64,000 nt of DNA, taken from NCBI GenBank assembly GCA_948470475.1, contig OX419338.1, positions 7,965,705 to 8,029,704 on the forward strand, given 5' to 3'. The stretch is from Galaxea fascicularis. Lineage: Eukaryota; Cnidaria; Anthozoa; Scleractinia; Euphylliidae. The notes under the pieces were generated by a model that had not been told where the DNA came from, did no database searches, and saw only the letters and a program-made list of their open reading frames with translations. This document shows positions 44,399-57,900 of this stretch, one piece after another. How positions within the stretch are numbered: the first letter of the stretch is position 1; each line of letters begins with the position of its first letter. A program made the translations under genes and the position numbers.

Positions 44399-45752
44399 AT
44401 ACATCCGAAAAAATCACGAACTTACGCGCCGTTGTCATGGAAACTTAATGGGTACTCCTACGGAGTACTATTTGGGATTAATTGTACTGCTCTCGACCAA
44501 TCAGAATTGAGTAATTTTGTTGAGTGTGCTATACGCATAAAAATAGAGTTTAATTCCCAGAGGGTTAGCCTTGTGCACCAACATAGCCGCCGTGACGTCA
44601 TGTGAAAACGATCTCCTGGAGGTTGGTTTGAAAAGTGACCAAACTTGCCACACCGTAACTGGGACCCAACGTAAAACGACCGACAGGAATTGTTGTCGAC
44701 GTGTACGACCCTGTAGGAAACGACACCGTAGCACTCGCGACATAAGTAAAAGGCTAAGTAGAATATCCGATCCAGTTTGTAAAACGACCGCAAACTGAGA
44801 AGCATATCAGTAACAACCTTCCTAGTATGCAAATATTTCTACAACACACCATAGACGCACGCAAGCGCATATGCAAACGCACTCATCAACAGTCACACAC
44901 ATTGTGACCACAATCCTTGGATCTTAACATCATGAACAGTTCTCACAAAAGCGAACAGAAACCAATTCTATTAGAATGTTTAATCGTAAATTTTGAAAAG
45001 AATACTGAGTATTAATTTGGTAACGGCTTGGACTTCGAATGATTATAAAGGTTTTCGAACTCGAAAGACAAAGTTGACAAAGGATTCAGTTTCACTATTT
45101 TATGTATAACTCATGTTCACCTCATATTCAACGACTGGTATTTATTGATCAGGGCTATTTGTGAAAACTGCATGCATGTACAAGCTTTTCGAAACAAAAT
45201 TAATTATTTAATAAATTAAGAACTATACATTTCAGTCCAACGATTCTCATCAATACGTTGCTGCGTGTGCGCTGCACGAGATCAATCTGAGAAAATGGAA
45301 CACAATCGTGACCGCATGCAAAACAGCGGTTAATGCACCCACACCACATATTCATCGATGGGTTTCCCTTGGCTAAAGTGTACCTGTTTTCATTACCTTC
45401 TCCACACGTTTTAGGTTTAGAAATCGCCAGAACCGACGTACTGCAGAGTGGTTCGTTTAACTTCGCCTCCCTAGCCCGCGAGCAAGCCTCGCGAGCGAAG
45501 CGAGCGGCGAGAGGATTGGGGACAGCCCAATCTTCTAGCATCCACCTTTCGCACCCGACAACAATAGAGAGCTTGTTCGCAGGCTATCGCCTCCCTGGAG
45601 AAGAAAATAATGCACTGACAGCGAGTGGCTTAAGTTTGTAAATGTGCCTGGCAAGTGTGAAATCATGGCCTTCAAAAACGTTCTCCGACCTCATTAAAGT
45701 GCAAGCTGACTGCTAGACAATAAGACTACAGTATATGGCTCTCCTAAGCTAT

Positions 45753-45969
45753 TCATTTGTCTATTTGCAATTTATCAGCAATGGCTCTGAGTAATTCACT
45801 TTGAGCATCTACAGTGGCTTGTAACTTCGTGATTCTCTCCTCTTGCCTTTCATATCGCTGCAGATCATAGTTGTCCAAATCCCGGTCATCATCGTTGTCA
45901 CTTGATTGTCGTTTGCGAAGGGAGTCGACAAAATCGCCATCGGTGAGGCCTGAACCAGAGAAAGCTAGC
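45753..45969 (-). CDS. TRPA-B exon 11: C-terminal coiled coil
   Basis: 217 nt with stop at 45753-45755. LAFSGSGLTDGDFVDSL, acidic SDNDDDRDLD, then heptad-like ERITKLQATVDAQSELLRAI. Confidence 0.92.
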
Positions 45970-48900
45970 CTATTAAGAAGGGCAACAAGGTTAAAATGAA
46001 ACGATAAACAATAACGCACGTTGACCCTTAAGATGATAACCCAGCTCAGCTGCTGAAACAAGCAGAGTCACGGTGGTACTCTCGCTTGATATACAACATT
46101 CCAGGCAGATGCTATTGAGAAAAAGTCGAAGTCCCACATGTTGCTAAACCCAGCGCTTTCAATTAATCGGTATGTGTCGTGATCGGATGCAAGACAACGA
46201 CAAATTTGAAGCTAGGCATGCAGGCCGTTTGACAGCTTGGCGGGTTGAAGTGTAATTCAAAACATAAAGTAAGCAGATAAGTGCATGAGAAGGTTTGGTA
46301 TTTCCAACGAAATAATTTTTTTGCGCAACGTTTAGAGCTGAAGCCCTCCTGGTAGCGAGATTTAGCACCCAAAAGTAATATTTGACATGCATTTTTCAGT
46401 GAAAGATAGCCCGCGTGGCAGGTGTTTAAAGGGGGTGGGGGGGGGGGATAGGGAGCGACGAAATGAGAGAAAAATGGTAGGGGGCTGGAGAGGAGAAGGG
46501 AAAAGGAACGCCTGTACGCAAGACCCCTATTTTCTGATTTCTGTGTCCGCCAGCGGACTCAAAATTGGATAATTTTGACAGTAGGTTGCATGGGAGTTGA
46601 ACTGGTGAAAACAAACTTTACAGCTCTACTGAGCTAATCTGAACTTCGTCGCAAATTGCGAATTTATGTCGAAGTCGGAGGAAGAAGTGGCAGTTGGAGC
46701 TCCCCTAGAGAAAAGAGATGTTTTAGCTGTTTAATTTTACCCACAGAGTAAAAGCCTCATTTACCAAATATTTGTTCGCGCCAAGGAATTTGCATACTTG
46801 TAATGAGGGATTTAGTCGATCTACCGAACGATTCTTGAACAACAACTTCACCAATGTGTTTTCGTCCGCAGCAAGTTATGTCCTCGGCGATTCAACTCCG
46901 CGCTCCTGAACTGTTTATCGATATTCCCCAAAAGGGACTTGCGTGAATTTCCCAGACACATTCTGGAAAATTTTAATTTTGTGTTAATGGGGAGTCAATT
47001 TCGCGGTAACATTCTGCTAAAGTCAGGCCAGGACTCTGCTCTTTCTCTGAAGGCGAAAAATTAATATAAATTCTCAAATGATAACGGCTTCCCGTAGACG
47101 TGGGTTAATCTTATTACACAGAATCTACACGTTTTGTTCCGCTCGCCCTCTTCCTTTGACTTTTTCCTTCAACGGAGTTAATACCAAAATAATCCTCTTT
47201 TACTCGATGTATTTGTGAGCGAACCAGCACTTCAACAAAGGTTATTTAATCTTTGGCCTTGGCGCCTGTTACTGATTGGTGGCTATTTTGCCAGTTAGGC
47301 TAATTAAATTAACCGAAAAATTGGTAGATGGGGATTCAAATTACGCTGTCTTGCGGGAAGGCGTTCCTTTTCCCTTCTCTTCCCCATCCTCCTCCCCTTG
47401 TACGCCTGTCACCCAGGCTAAGTAAAAGACAGGTGCATTAGTTTGATACTCACTTCGTTAAGAACTGATTCTGATTCGGTCGTATCTCCAAAGAGTCTCT
47501 GTAAAAGTATCTAAGAATCCACTTAGGATATCTCTTTTGAATATCATCCACTAAAGTAGCTTGATCGATCAAATTACGAAGAGTTGCTGTCTTTTGAATT
47601 GAATCAATGTCGCCGACTGCCAAACCAACCTAAACATGACAAAGAAATCAGCTTTCATAAGAATTACTTCTTACTGTTTACTATTTTCCTCGCTTGCATT
47701 TAAAAGAGTTCTGGAAAAATGACCAGAGATACGCATCCCTTCCAGGCTGAGAGATATTCAGGGGCAAGTAAGCACGTACCATGCAGCCGACAAGATAGAT
47801 AAGCTTATGCGAGGTGTGGCCGGGAAAAAAAAAAACTCCCGCGGGGATATCGCGGTGAGTCTAGAAGCCGAAATTATTAAGGCTGCCAATTGCTAATCCA
47901 AGAAGAATTCTCTAAACAATCTGCGACCTATTTTTGGTCTTAGACCTTCTTTAAGGTCTGACAGTTCCCAACGATTCCATGGCGACGACAACGAGCAAAG
48001 TAAGGATCCCGGTAGTGACTAAGGTGACAATAGACTTACCAAGAGATTCATGAGGATGATGGACACAGACAAGACAAACAGCATGAACATGATGTAGGAC
48101 AGCGTTGGTAGAGGAACATACGGGATGTTTGTACCCGGTACAGTAGCCTCGTTCACCACATTGCTGGTCAAAATATCCGAGTAGTCCATTTCACCAACCA
48201 TCATCACAAATACTTTAACGAACGAAAGCCCAACTGATGAAAAGTTGTCCTGAAAATTAATGGGAAATGTCGCCTCAGGCCTTCACAGTTCACTGGAAAA
48301 GTGCACCTTTGTATTCGGAGAGACAAACTTGTCCTTGAACGTAGAAAATAAGGTCAACAAGCGTTTTCAGCGAATCAGGAAAATAAAGTTGTTTTCTCTC
48401 GAACTTTTTTGACTTCAATTTTCGGCAAACAATTCCACAGAAATCAAGAAACGATTCTGGAATGGAGACAACACTTGAAGTATTTTCGTTGTATGCTTCT
48501 GTCTATGGTTACATGATTTTTTAATTAAACTAACATATTAACCTCAGTTAAGCCCTTAAAGTGATCAGCATCAAATTTCTCCTCGTAATATCAGCGCTTT
48601 ATAAAACAGAGTGGTCACGAGAATTAAGGACAGGATCACACAAGACGAATTTGCTTGATATTTTAACAATTTCTCCCTACCACTTCTATAGAAAATGTTT
48701 AAGGATACCAAAAGAGAATTTCAATTTTTATCTTAAAGTTTAACAGCTCAAAGCTCACCTCCTCTTTAAGTAAAACATGGAAGGCTAACGAATAGCCTAT
48801 GAGGACAACAGTGAAGATGGCGATGACTTTAATAAAGGTTACCAACACCTCAACATACATGGTCACATAAAGAGCCACTGAGCTAATACGACGGAGGGAG

Positions 48901-51900
48901 AGAATCCAGTTTACGTACATTAGTAGGAGGGCTATGGTTCCTGCCCGCCATTGAACCAGCGCGTTTCCGTAAAGATCATCCTTGGTGACGAAAGGAAGGA
49001 TGTAAATTAGTGCGGATACGTGCATGGAGAGGTCTACAAAGTTTGTGTAATCTTTGAAGTAGCTGAGGCGCAGCCAAACCATCTGGATTATCTCCGTTAG
49101 AAGTTTCAGAATCCCAACCGCAAAAATCAAACCTTCGATCCCCTTTGAAGACTGATCGCCATTCATAGCTTTACCAACTTCACTGTCACTTGAAAGCCTA
49201 ACTCTGCTCCTTTGATCTACTATGAAGAAAGAGAACAAAACAAGAAACACAAAGAAAAGAGCGAAGTTGACGTAGTTCAAAAACTTCCCCAATACAAGCC
49301 ATTTCCACCTCAAGAGTACTTGCGTAACACTATGATTCAGAAGGCCTTCTCTCCGATACTTGGCCATGGTACCAGGACCAAAGAAGTAGCGTCCCCCTGA
49401 ATAAACATCTGCTGGGTCCAATGGGAATAAAGTGAAAGTAACCTTAAAGTCAGGGTGGGTGCTGGGTCGGTCACAGTAGGTGATGCATTGATCCAAAACG
49501 ATTTCCGCCACCTCAGGAAGCTTTATAATAAGCTTTTGCATCGGTTTGACTTGATCCTTGGATGACGCACTGACCACCTCTTTCCATCTACAGTATAGTA
49601 ATTAATAATGGTAGTAGGACTGAGAGGAGTCCAATTCAGTCTGTAATAATACGGGTGATTAACAAAATCGGACAGCCGCGTGGTGGGAATCCGATTTGTT
49701 TCATCAAGAGTATGATTACAGACCAAATTGGACGACACGAATCATGCTACCAAGAGATGAGAAGAGAAATTTTCAAGAAGAAAAGATAGTTTTTACCCTG
49801 CGATGCGTATTAAGGAAATTTTAAGGTGCAACTGCCCTCTTGCAGCGTGCCAGATGGCTAGCGCTGTCCAATTACTTAGGCATGACGCGTACTGTCCAAT
49901 TACACTGTCCTATTGGCGCTAAAATCATAGCTGGCCATAGCCAATCAGATGAGAGTTTTTTTATAGTTACGATTAATAAAGTAATAAAACTGAGTGATAT
50001 CATAAAAATAAAATATTCAGGAAGAAATATTCAGCTCGATGTACAGTGTACATTGCAAAGAGCTGAATATTTCTTCTAACAATCGCTAGCTAAGCTAACA
50101 ACTGATAAACTGCGGTACTTGCCAGCATTTTCTACAAACCATGGACAATCCGCCAGCAATCAACTCACCGATACTCATTCATCGAAGATTCCACTGTCAC
50201 ACGGCATCTAAGGGACAATTTCCAGGCCAAAATACCGCGTTTTCGTAAGTTAAATCAGGAGCGTGAAAAAAGCTCGCTTGGTTATCTTGAAACCAAAAGA
50301 ATTAACAGTAGGGGACGTACGTAGAGACTTGGCTTTTGAGTAGAAGTTTGGCTGGAAATGACTGTTTCTATACTGAACTTTGCGCTTTTCATGTGCAAAT
50401 GTTAAACTCAAAGGAACAGCGTCACGGGTCTCGCGCATGTGCAGCAGCGTACGTCAACTTGAAAAAGCTGGCAAGTTTTTTTAAGTTTCGTCGCTGAGGA
50501 ATATTTAACTGCCGAATTATATCTTCGATTACAAACGCCATCCTCGCTCAGTTCTGTCTCAAAGTGTATTGTTTAGCTAGGCCAGGTTTCAAAGTACGTC
50601 AGGGTATACTCCATGTGTTTTTTTTTATGATATTCGCATTGCTCATGCCAAGTTACAGCCGTTTGTTGATTTGTTTGCATCCGGCGCCACAGTGAACTCC
50701 TTCGCCCTTGTAAGGGCAACCACGATTAGTTCCACGTATCCTTTTTATGGAACACGTACTCTTACATGAGCATGCCGGTCTGAATTCGACTTTCCTATGA
50801 AGTGTATAGATGTTGATTTTAGCGGTTGACTACTGTTCTAGTAGAGTAGTGTTAATAACTAGCTGCGATGATAACTTACATCTTCACCACTTGTACATGC
50901 ATAAAAAGCAGTGGTGCGACTGTACTATTCGGCTAATCATAAAGAAACAAAACAAACCTCTCGTGTTTCACAAGCGTCTTTGCAACATCAAGCGAGTCCC
51001 ATTCAATAGCCACGTCCAGACAAGTCATATCGTCCTTGTTTCGCGCTGTAACGTCGGCTCCTTGATCCAGCAAGAACTTCAGCACGTCAAGACGATTGTA
51101 CATGCATGCTAGGTGAAGAGGTGTGTCCTCTTCCGCGTTCTTAATCTCTAGTGTACTTGTAATCATAGGATTCAACAGAACCTTCACAGTTTCCAGTGAA
51201 CCAGCCTTGACCGCCAACTGCAGTGGAGTGTTCTGCTTATGATCTTGAACGGTGATGTCACCTCCTTTGGCCAATATTAGTCTGCACGCTTCTCTGAAAG
51301 AGTCACAAACCCAACGACTGCATGCATTATATGACCAGTTTCAAGAATTTCTGCTATCTCCAAGCGAAACGTTTTGATGTCTGGAATCACAGAACTTTCG
51401 TGACTCGGTTCTCAACAAAGACGCATGTGTGCAGAGTCACTGTCGTCAGCATGAAGTGCCTGATCGAAGTGGAGCATTTACATTTCTCAATTTCTGTTTC
51501 TATTTGAGATCGACCGGTGTTACGATATCAGTTTTGGGTGAATACATTGTATTGTTTCTACACCACTACTTATCATAAAGAATCAAATCTTAGGTGTACC
51601 GTTCCAGCTGATGTCTGTATAATTAAGATTTTGTAGTAAGTTAAATATAACAGAATTCGAAAGTTTTAAATTACAGTCGACCATGTTTTGTTAATTTGTC
51701 AATCAACCGTTTATCAGTTATTGGTCTTTTTGTTACCTCAGTGAAACTAACCTTGCACAAGTTCGCCTTTATAATTACTTCCGGTTAGTTGAAATGTTGC
51801 TTTAAAATATTTTTGTTAATGCTAAACTACATTTACAAAGTAACGAAATTAAGTATCAAATTTAACACACATGGGGCTAATTGTGAACACTGTCCAGATC

Positions 51901-54900
51901 AAATAATAATTTGGAAATGTTGCCTTAATTTGAAGAGAAAAACAAACGGAGAAAGAACGAAAACTCCAAGCCCGGCAAACTCGAGCCTCATACTGACACC
52001 GAGTGCGACAATAAAACCCACGCCACATTGGTGGAAGGCAAGTGCTTCCACTACCCAGTCGGACTTGCCAGTTTTATGAGAGACTGGGAAAAAGAAGAAA
52101 TTGCTCACTTGTGTTTGTTTGAAGCTGCCAGGTGGAGAGGAGCCATGCCATGTACATCTCTGTCATTTACTGATTTCAGAAGCAAGGAACACCTAAGAAG
52201 AGACTTGATGCATTTCAATGATCCATTTTCGGCCGCATTGTGAAGTGGTATCTTGTTGTTGATATCCTTTTGTTCGGTAGAAAAGCGATGGTCTAGAAGG
52301 ACGTTGAGAATCTGCGGAATGAACAAAAGAAACATTAGGCCTGTTTCAAACGTCGCGCTACTGCCGTGTCGGACTAAATTGAATTTGACTCGACAGTGGC
52401 ACGACTATAGCACGCCCTAAAAAAGGGGTTCCATCTTACATTGACGTTCTATTTAACAAATATATTCCATTTGGCAGTGCGAAGTGGCGTTGGCTAGTGG
52501 TGGATATTTACCAAGCCGCGAAGTGGCGAGGTAAGTATCCACCACTAGCCACCAACACAGAGGTGAATAGTTGTTTTAGTATATACTAAAACAGTGAGAT
52601 AATATAGCAGATGATTTTAAGTCATTTATTCTTGCAAAGCTTACAACATTTTCAGGTGCAAATTCCACGCGAATTGCTCGGAGGTGAATAGGATATCCGA
52701 AGTTTGAGTAGCCAATCAGCGCGCGCGTTCAACGCCATCCACTGTTTTAGTATATAATAAACTCTGATAACCTACGGATAACATGAAAACGTGGTAAGAC
52801 TGACAAAGAGGTACGCTACAACCCAGTCTGAAATGTCAGCCGTCTCCAGACGAGCCGCAGCCAACTAAAGTAGCGTGACTGGTGTTCTACCACGTTTTTA
52901 CGTCCACTGTGCGTTGTCATAGCAACAAGCACTGACAAATGGAACCATTCGTCAGCTATACATTTACTTTTTTTTTACTTTCTTTGACTCGTGACGTCAT
53001 TCGCGCGTCTATACGTTACTCGTAAACTCGTTTAGACCAATCAAAACGCGAACTTTACACCGTCCATTGTACGATAAAGTGTTCTCGCACCTCAGTCTCC
53101 TCATAACATGAGGCAAGATGTATCGCAGACTCTAGATTGTAGTTCCTTAATTCCAACAGCTTTCCTTTGCTTCTCTCCAGCAACATTTGAAATATTTCAC
53201 TTCCTCTTTGAATGACAGCTAAGTGAAGTGCACTGTTACGCCTGGAGTCACGAGCCATTAGGTCGGCTCCACGATCCAGCAGCATCTCTGCTGTTTCCTT
53301 GGATCCATGAATCACAGCGTACAAAAATGGCGTCATGTCCATCATGTTTCTTGCTTCAATATCAGCTCCGTTTTCCAACAGAACCTCTGCTACCTTCTTC
53401 TGATTATACTGTGCAGCACTAACAAGAATAATTAAGCAGAATACGTTCACACACCCCTGAGAAACGGTAGTTAAACGGTGTGAGAAAGATCATAGGTTTG
53501 ACCTCTGTCGACTCCGGCTCAGAGTTGTTATTCCCATCTGACCAAAGATGTTGAATACACTGGCACTGCCTTATTTACGGACGAAACTAACTACGAACGC
53601 GGCGTATCACGCTCAAGCATGGGTGCAAGGAAAACCGAAAAATAAACTCGGTAAGGTGTTGGAACCCATGACCTCTACGATTCTAGAGCAGTATTCTTAG
53701 AATAATCAGTTTTAACGCCATTTCGAAGCACGTAAAATGTGTCCTTGGACTGAGGATGTCAAGAATTAACTGAAAATTTCTAATGACGATTAAATTTCGG
53801 TTTTGGAGCGGGATTAATATAGGGAGGTGCCTTTCAGATTCATCGATTACACCTGGCAACTTACTGGTGCAATGGTGTCTCCAGATGTCCATTTCTAGAA
53901 TCAATTACCGCTCCACTGGAAATCAACAGCTTTGCTATCTCCTCATGGCCATGTACGACAGCAGAATGCAGCGGTGTGCTCGAGTCGGCTCCTTTTGCAG
54001 CCTCAAAATCCACTCCTTGGCGTAATAATAACTCGACGACTCCAAGATAACCTTTGCAACAGCTCATGTGCAGAGCAGTGGAGTCCTCCACATCTGTTTC
54101 CTCTAGGAAGTTCTTTACAGAAATGTTACGTTTCTTTGCTGCAAAATAAGTACACAGGCTTCGTACTCCACAAAAGAAGCCGAAAAGCCAAAGGCAAATG
54201 CTTATTTACGTGCCATTAGAAGTTGATTATATAATCTCGGACACCTCGGTGCAAGGCTTGTTTACGCAATTGTAAAAATTGCGATCACAACTGCGACGAT
54301 CATTCATATCCGCAGTTCACATATGATTTCTTTCATATGCATCATTCACTCACATATCTTTCACGGGAACATATAAACCCAAAATTGACCTGCTCTCAAC
54401 ATCAGTGGCTTCATAGCTCAGTTGGTAGAGCATCGCAACGGAAGCGCAAGGTCACGGGTTCAAGCCCCGTTGAAGTCCTGAATTTTTTTCGGGCTTCTTT
54501 ACGCAATTGTAAAAATTGCGATGACAACTGCGACGATCATTTTCAATTTGATTTCATATCCGCAGTTTACACATGATTTCTTTCATATGCATCACTCACA
54601 GATCACCACCGTCCCCATCTCAATGATGTAAATGTTGTGGTTCAATTTAATTCTTGGTTTAAATTTTATTTTCCTTTGTTTTGGGGTATGGTAATATGTG
54701 ACGAGTTTGAAACAAAGGAGAATACGATTTAGACCAAGGATAACATTGAACCAAAACATACAAAACAACGCCTTTTGGTTTTGGCCTGGATTCGCCATTG
54801 ATTTCAAAGGAAATGGACTGATTTCTCATTTCAAAGTGTACGAGAACGGACGCCTTTAATGAGACCACCTTTAGCATTGCCCTTAAGAAAAATTAAAACA

Positions 54901-57900
54901 GCACGTTTTCTTTAGCGCTGGGTCACCATTGATGTGCGGGAAGGTGGGGTCTTTTTGAAGTAAGGAGTAAAAGTAACGTGTAGGCAAAATGATGAGATGA
55001 TCGATGATCGATGATCGTTTCCCAGTCTTATTTTACATCGTCTCATGCCAATGGTGGGATGGTTTTTATTTTCATCTCAGTGTAGGAATGAAAAACAAAT
55101 GTTTTCTTTAATGCCTTTGTGTGTCCTCCTACAGGTCACTGCGTCCCAATTCACTCTTCTAGGACTTGGAGAAAAGACGATTGATTGAGTTTCACAATTT
55201 CCTATATATTTTTATTTTATTTTGGGTGCGAATGTCAAAATTGTATGCTTGGATTGAACTCCAGGCATGTGTGTTAATTTCAGAAATGGCGCGTGGCAAA
55301 AACTACTACGGGGGACGGGAGGGAGGAGAAATAGCTCAATTAGCCTGCGTAGCAATCTTTCCTGTTTCCTTTCAGGCAAGCGGGAGTCGCGCGAGGGCCC
55401 GGGGCACAGAGATAACAAAAGAAGTAGTGGTTCTCGCCCCCTGCCTTTGCGCTACTTCCCCTCTCTGGAGGAAAAGGAAAAGACTGCTACGCAGGTTATA
55501 GCTCAATACCCCGAGGAGGAGTCCCCTCGGTTGTTTTGGCACCCGTCTCAGTTGTGGTTGCGCTTTCCACTGTAGTCAAGATGGCGGCATGAGATCTCGG
55601 CAAACACGCGGGCAACAGGGGACTGCAATTCACAGTTTTGGTGGGCTAATACGAGCGCCGAGCAAAACGAAAGGAAAAAAACGGGTAAATTCTCCCTCAC
55701 ATATGAGGTGTGTACCTCAGACTTTGCTCTTGCTCCAATCTCCCCTGTTTCTGCCGTAGCTTAGTTTAGCTTAAACAAGCACGCTACACGCTATACTGCG
55801 AATTACATCTAAAGTCAATGATTCTATACCTGCTGAGATTAACAGCTCAGAAATCTCCACGTGTCCGTCGAAAGCCGCAAAATGGACAGCAGTTGTGAAA
55901 TTCGAGCTCTTAGCGGTCAGCTCAGCGCCATGAGCCAGGAGCAATTCACACAGATTTCTATCGCCGCTTGCACAGGCTGCCAGAAATGGGGTTATTTTTG
56001 CGCTGTTGGCATCATTCACTTTTGTTCTGGGATCGTTGAGAAGAAGGGCAGCGATTTCAATGTATGCTTTCCTAGCTGCAAACAAAAGTGGCGTTTCGTC
56101 TTCGTTATCTGGTATGGATGGGTCCGCGCCTTTTTGGAGTAAGGCTTTTACGGCTTCGACTGCTCGGTGCCTAAAGAAAAAAACATCAACTTTCAGGAGC
56201 CAATTTACCCTATCTGAAATGTAAATAGGCCATATTCGTATGAACTGGATCTAGCATGGAGTGGAGGCCCATGCTAGATCCAGTTCAATATCGAGAATAC
56301 GAATATGGTCTATTATCCAGCATTATTTTTCTCAACAACAGTGACACAAAATCCTCTGTATTTCATGCACTTCCAAATTAATGTGGCAGGCAATCCAAAT
56401 AATTTCCACTTGGAAAAAATGTCAGGGAACAAAGTCATACCCCTACGGTGGGTTTGGGGCACTTCCCGTTCTCGCTCTTTTATGACGAAATTGTAAAGTA
56501 ACCAACAGTTTACACTCACAGAAAGAGCCTGACATTCAACATTGCCTTGGGGAGGGGAGGGGGGCCAAATTCTAGGAAAATGACAATGCGTCCCAAACAT
56601 TTTGCCAGGATTGTACTGAACCTGTTTCATGCGGTGATTCCTGAGATGGAAAGAATAGGCAAGAGGAGTTTTAACTACGTTAGAGGAGAGGCCAAGGGTC
56701 CAGCATTTTAGCATTTCCTTTCCACATATTACTACAGGCGGGACATCCCACCACTTGCACGCCTGAAACGGAATGCAGCGCAATGGTCTCCCCTCTCCTC
56801 AGCGCAGATCAATTGGCTATAGCATATTCAGAGAATGGACCTTTTTTGATCATGTATCCAAGTGACGAGGTTCAATATTATTATAAGAACAATAATGGTA
56901 TTGGCAACATACCTAACAGCGACATGAAGAGCTGTAAATCCCATATTTTCTACTCGGTCGATATCTACACCCTTGCCACAGCTTTCCAACAAAAGGTTGA
57001 CTGTTTCAGCTTGATTGCAGCGTGCAGCATAGTGCAGAATAGTAAAGCCATCGGTATCTTCAGTAGTCAAGAATGATTGATCCGCCAATGGCGACGCATT
57101 TGCTCCCTCTGTCAGTCGTTGCTGCTTCAAAGCTTCGAAAACGCTGACACCTTTTCCATTTGACAGCATCTGCTGAAACTGTTTGTTAAAACCCTGCTGC
57201 TGTTTACAGGCAATAGAAAGCTCTATGGCTGCCTCGTCTTTCGGGGCATTACGGGGCAAGGCTGCCTCATCCAGTGACACATTAAGGGGTGTCACTGTCC
57301 TTCCCGATGAACTTAATTTCGCCCGAATTGAAGGGCTTCCTAGCACCACAAATTATAAAAACAAAACAATTTAGGTGTTTACTGACAAAGAATGAACGGA
57401 AAACAAAAACCGAAATTTCTTGAGACAAATCGATAACAAACGCTATCGAAACATTAAATCAGAAGTGGACCAGCAGTGCGTGATACATTGAGTGCACACC
57501 CTTATTTTTAAACAACTATACATGTACATCCTTTATTTAGCCCGGTCAGCTCAGCTTGGATTACAACTACCATAACAACCGACGATCAAGTGCTAATGCG
57601 GGATTTCGAAGACACTCTTGGCCGATGTAAAATCAATGATTAACTTTTGTTTTGTATCCAGAAAAGGACTTTTCTCTTTCGTAGAAGGTTTATGACAGCG
57701 AAATGATTTTGATCTAATGCAGAATTTTAAAAACCGTTACGACTCGCGCCAGTATAAACATGAACATGTTGAAGCCGTTTGCCGGGAAAAGATCGTCCTC
57801 GTCTTATGGGGATTACGACACCTTGGCGGTTAACTTTTATTAAAAAATCACTTTTTCTCAATAACTTGCGCGCGTTTTAAGATTTTGTTTTCATTTTTTC

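Larger units (their letters stand above)
39412..45752. other. Spacer between TRPA-A and TRPA-B
   Basis: No gene is supported in these 6.3 kb. It contains the TIR element at 41796-42140, a minisatellite fold-back at 43635-43988 and a 61-bp-arm hairpin at 44247-44398. The promoter of TRPA-A should lie in its left part. Confidence 0.5.

Noticed and set aside
54407..54478. Functional tRNA gene
   Set aside because: The anticodon stem is mismatched and a SINE body follows directly, with a second body copy nearby.
56313..56783. 156-codon minus-strand frame in TRPA-B intron 2
   Set aside because: No ATG context, no splice partner in phase and no domain; looks like a repeat.
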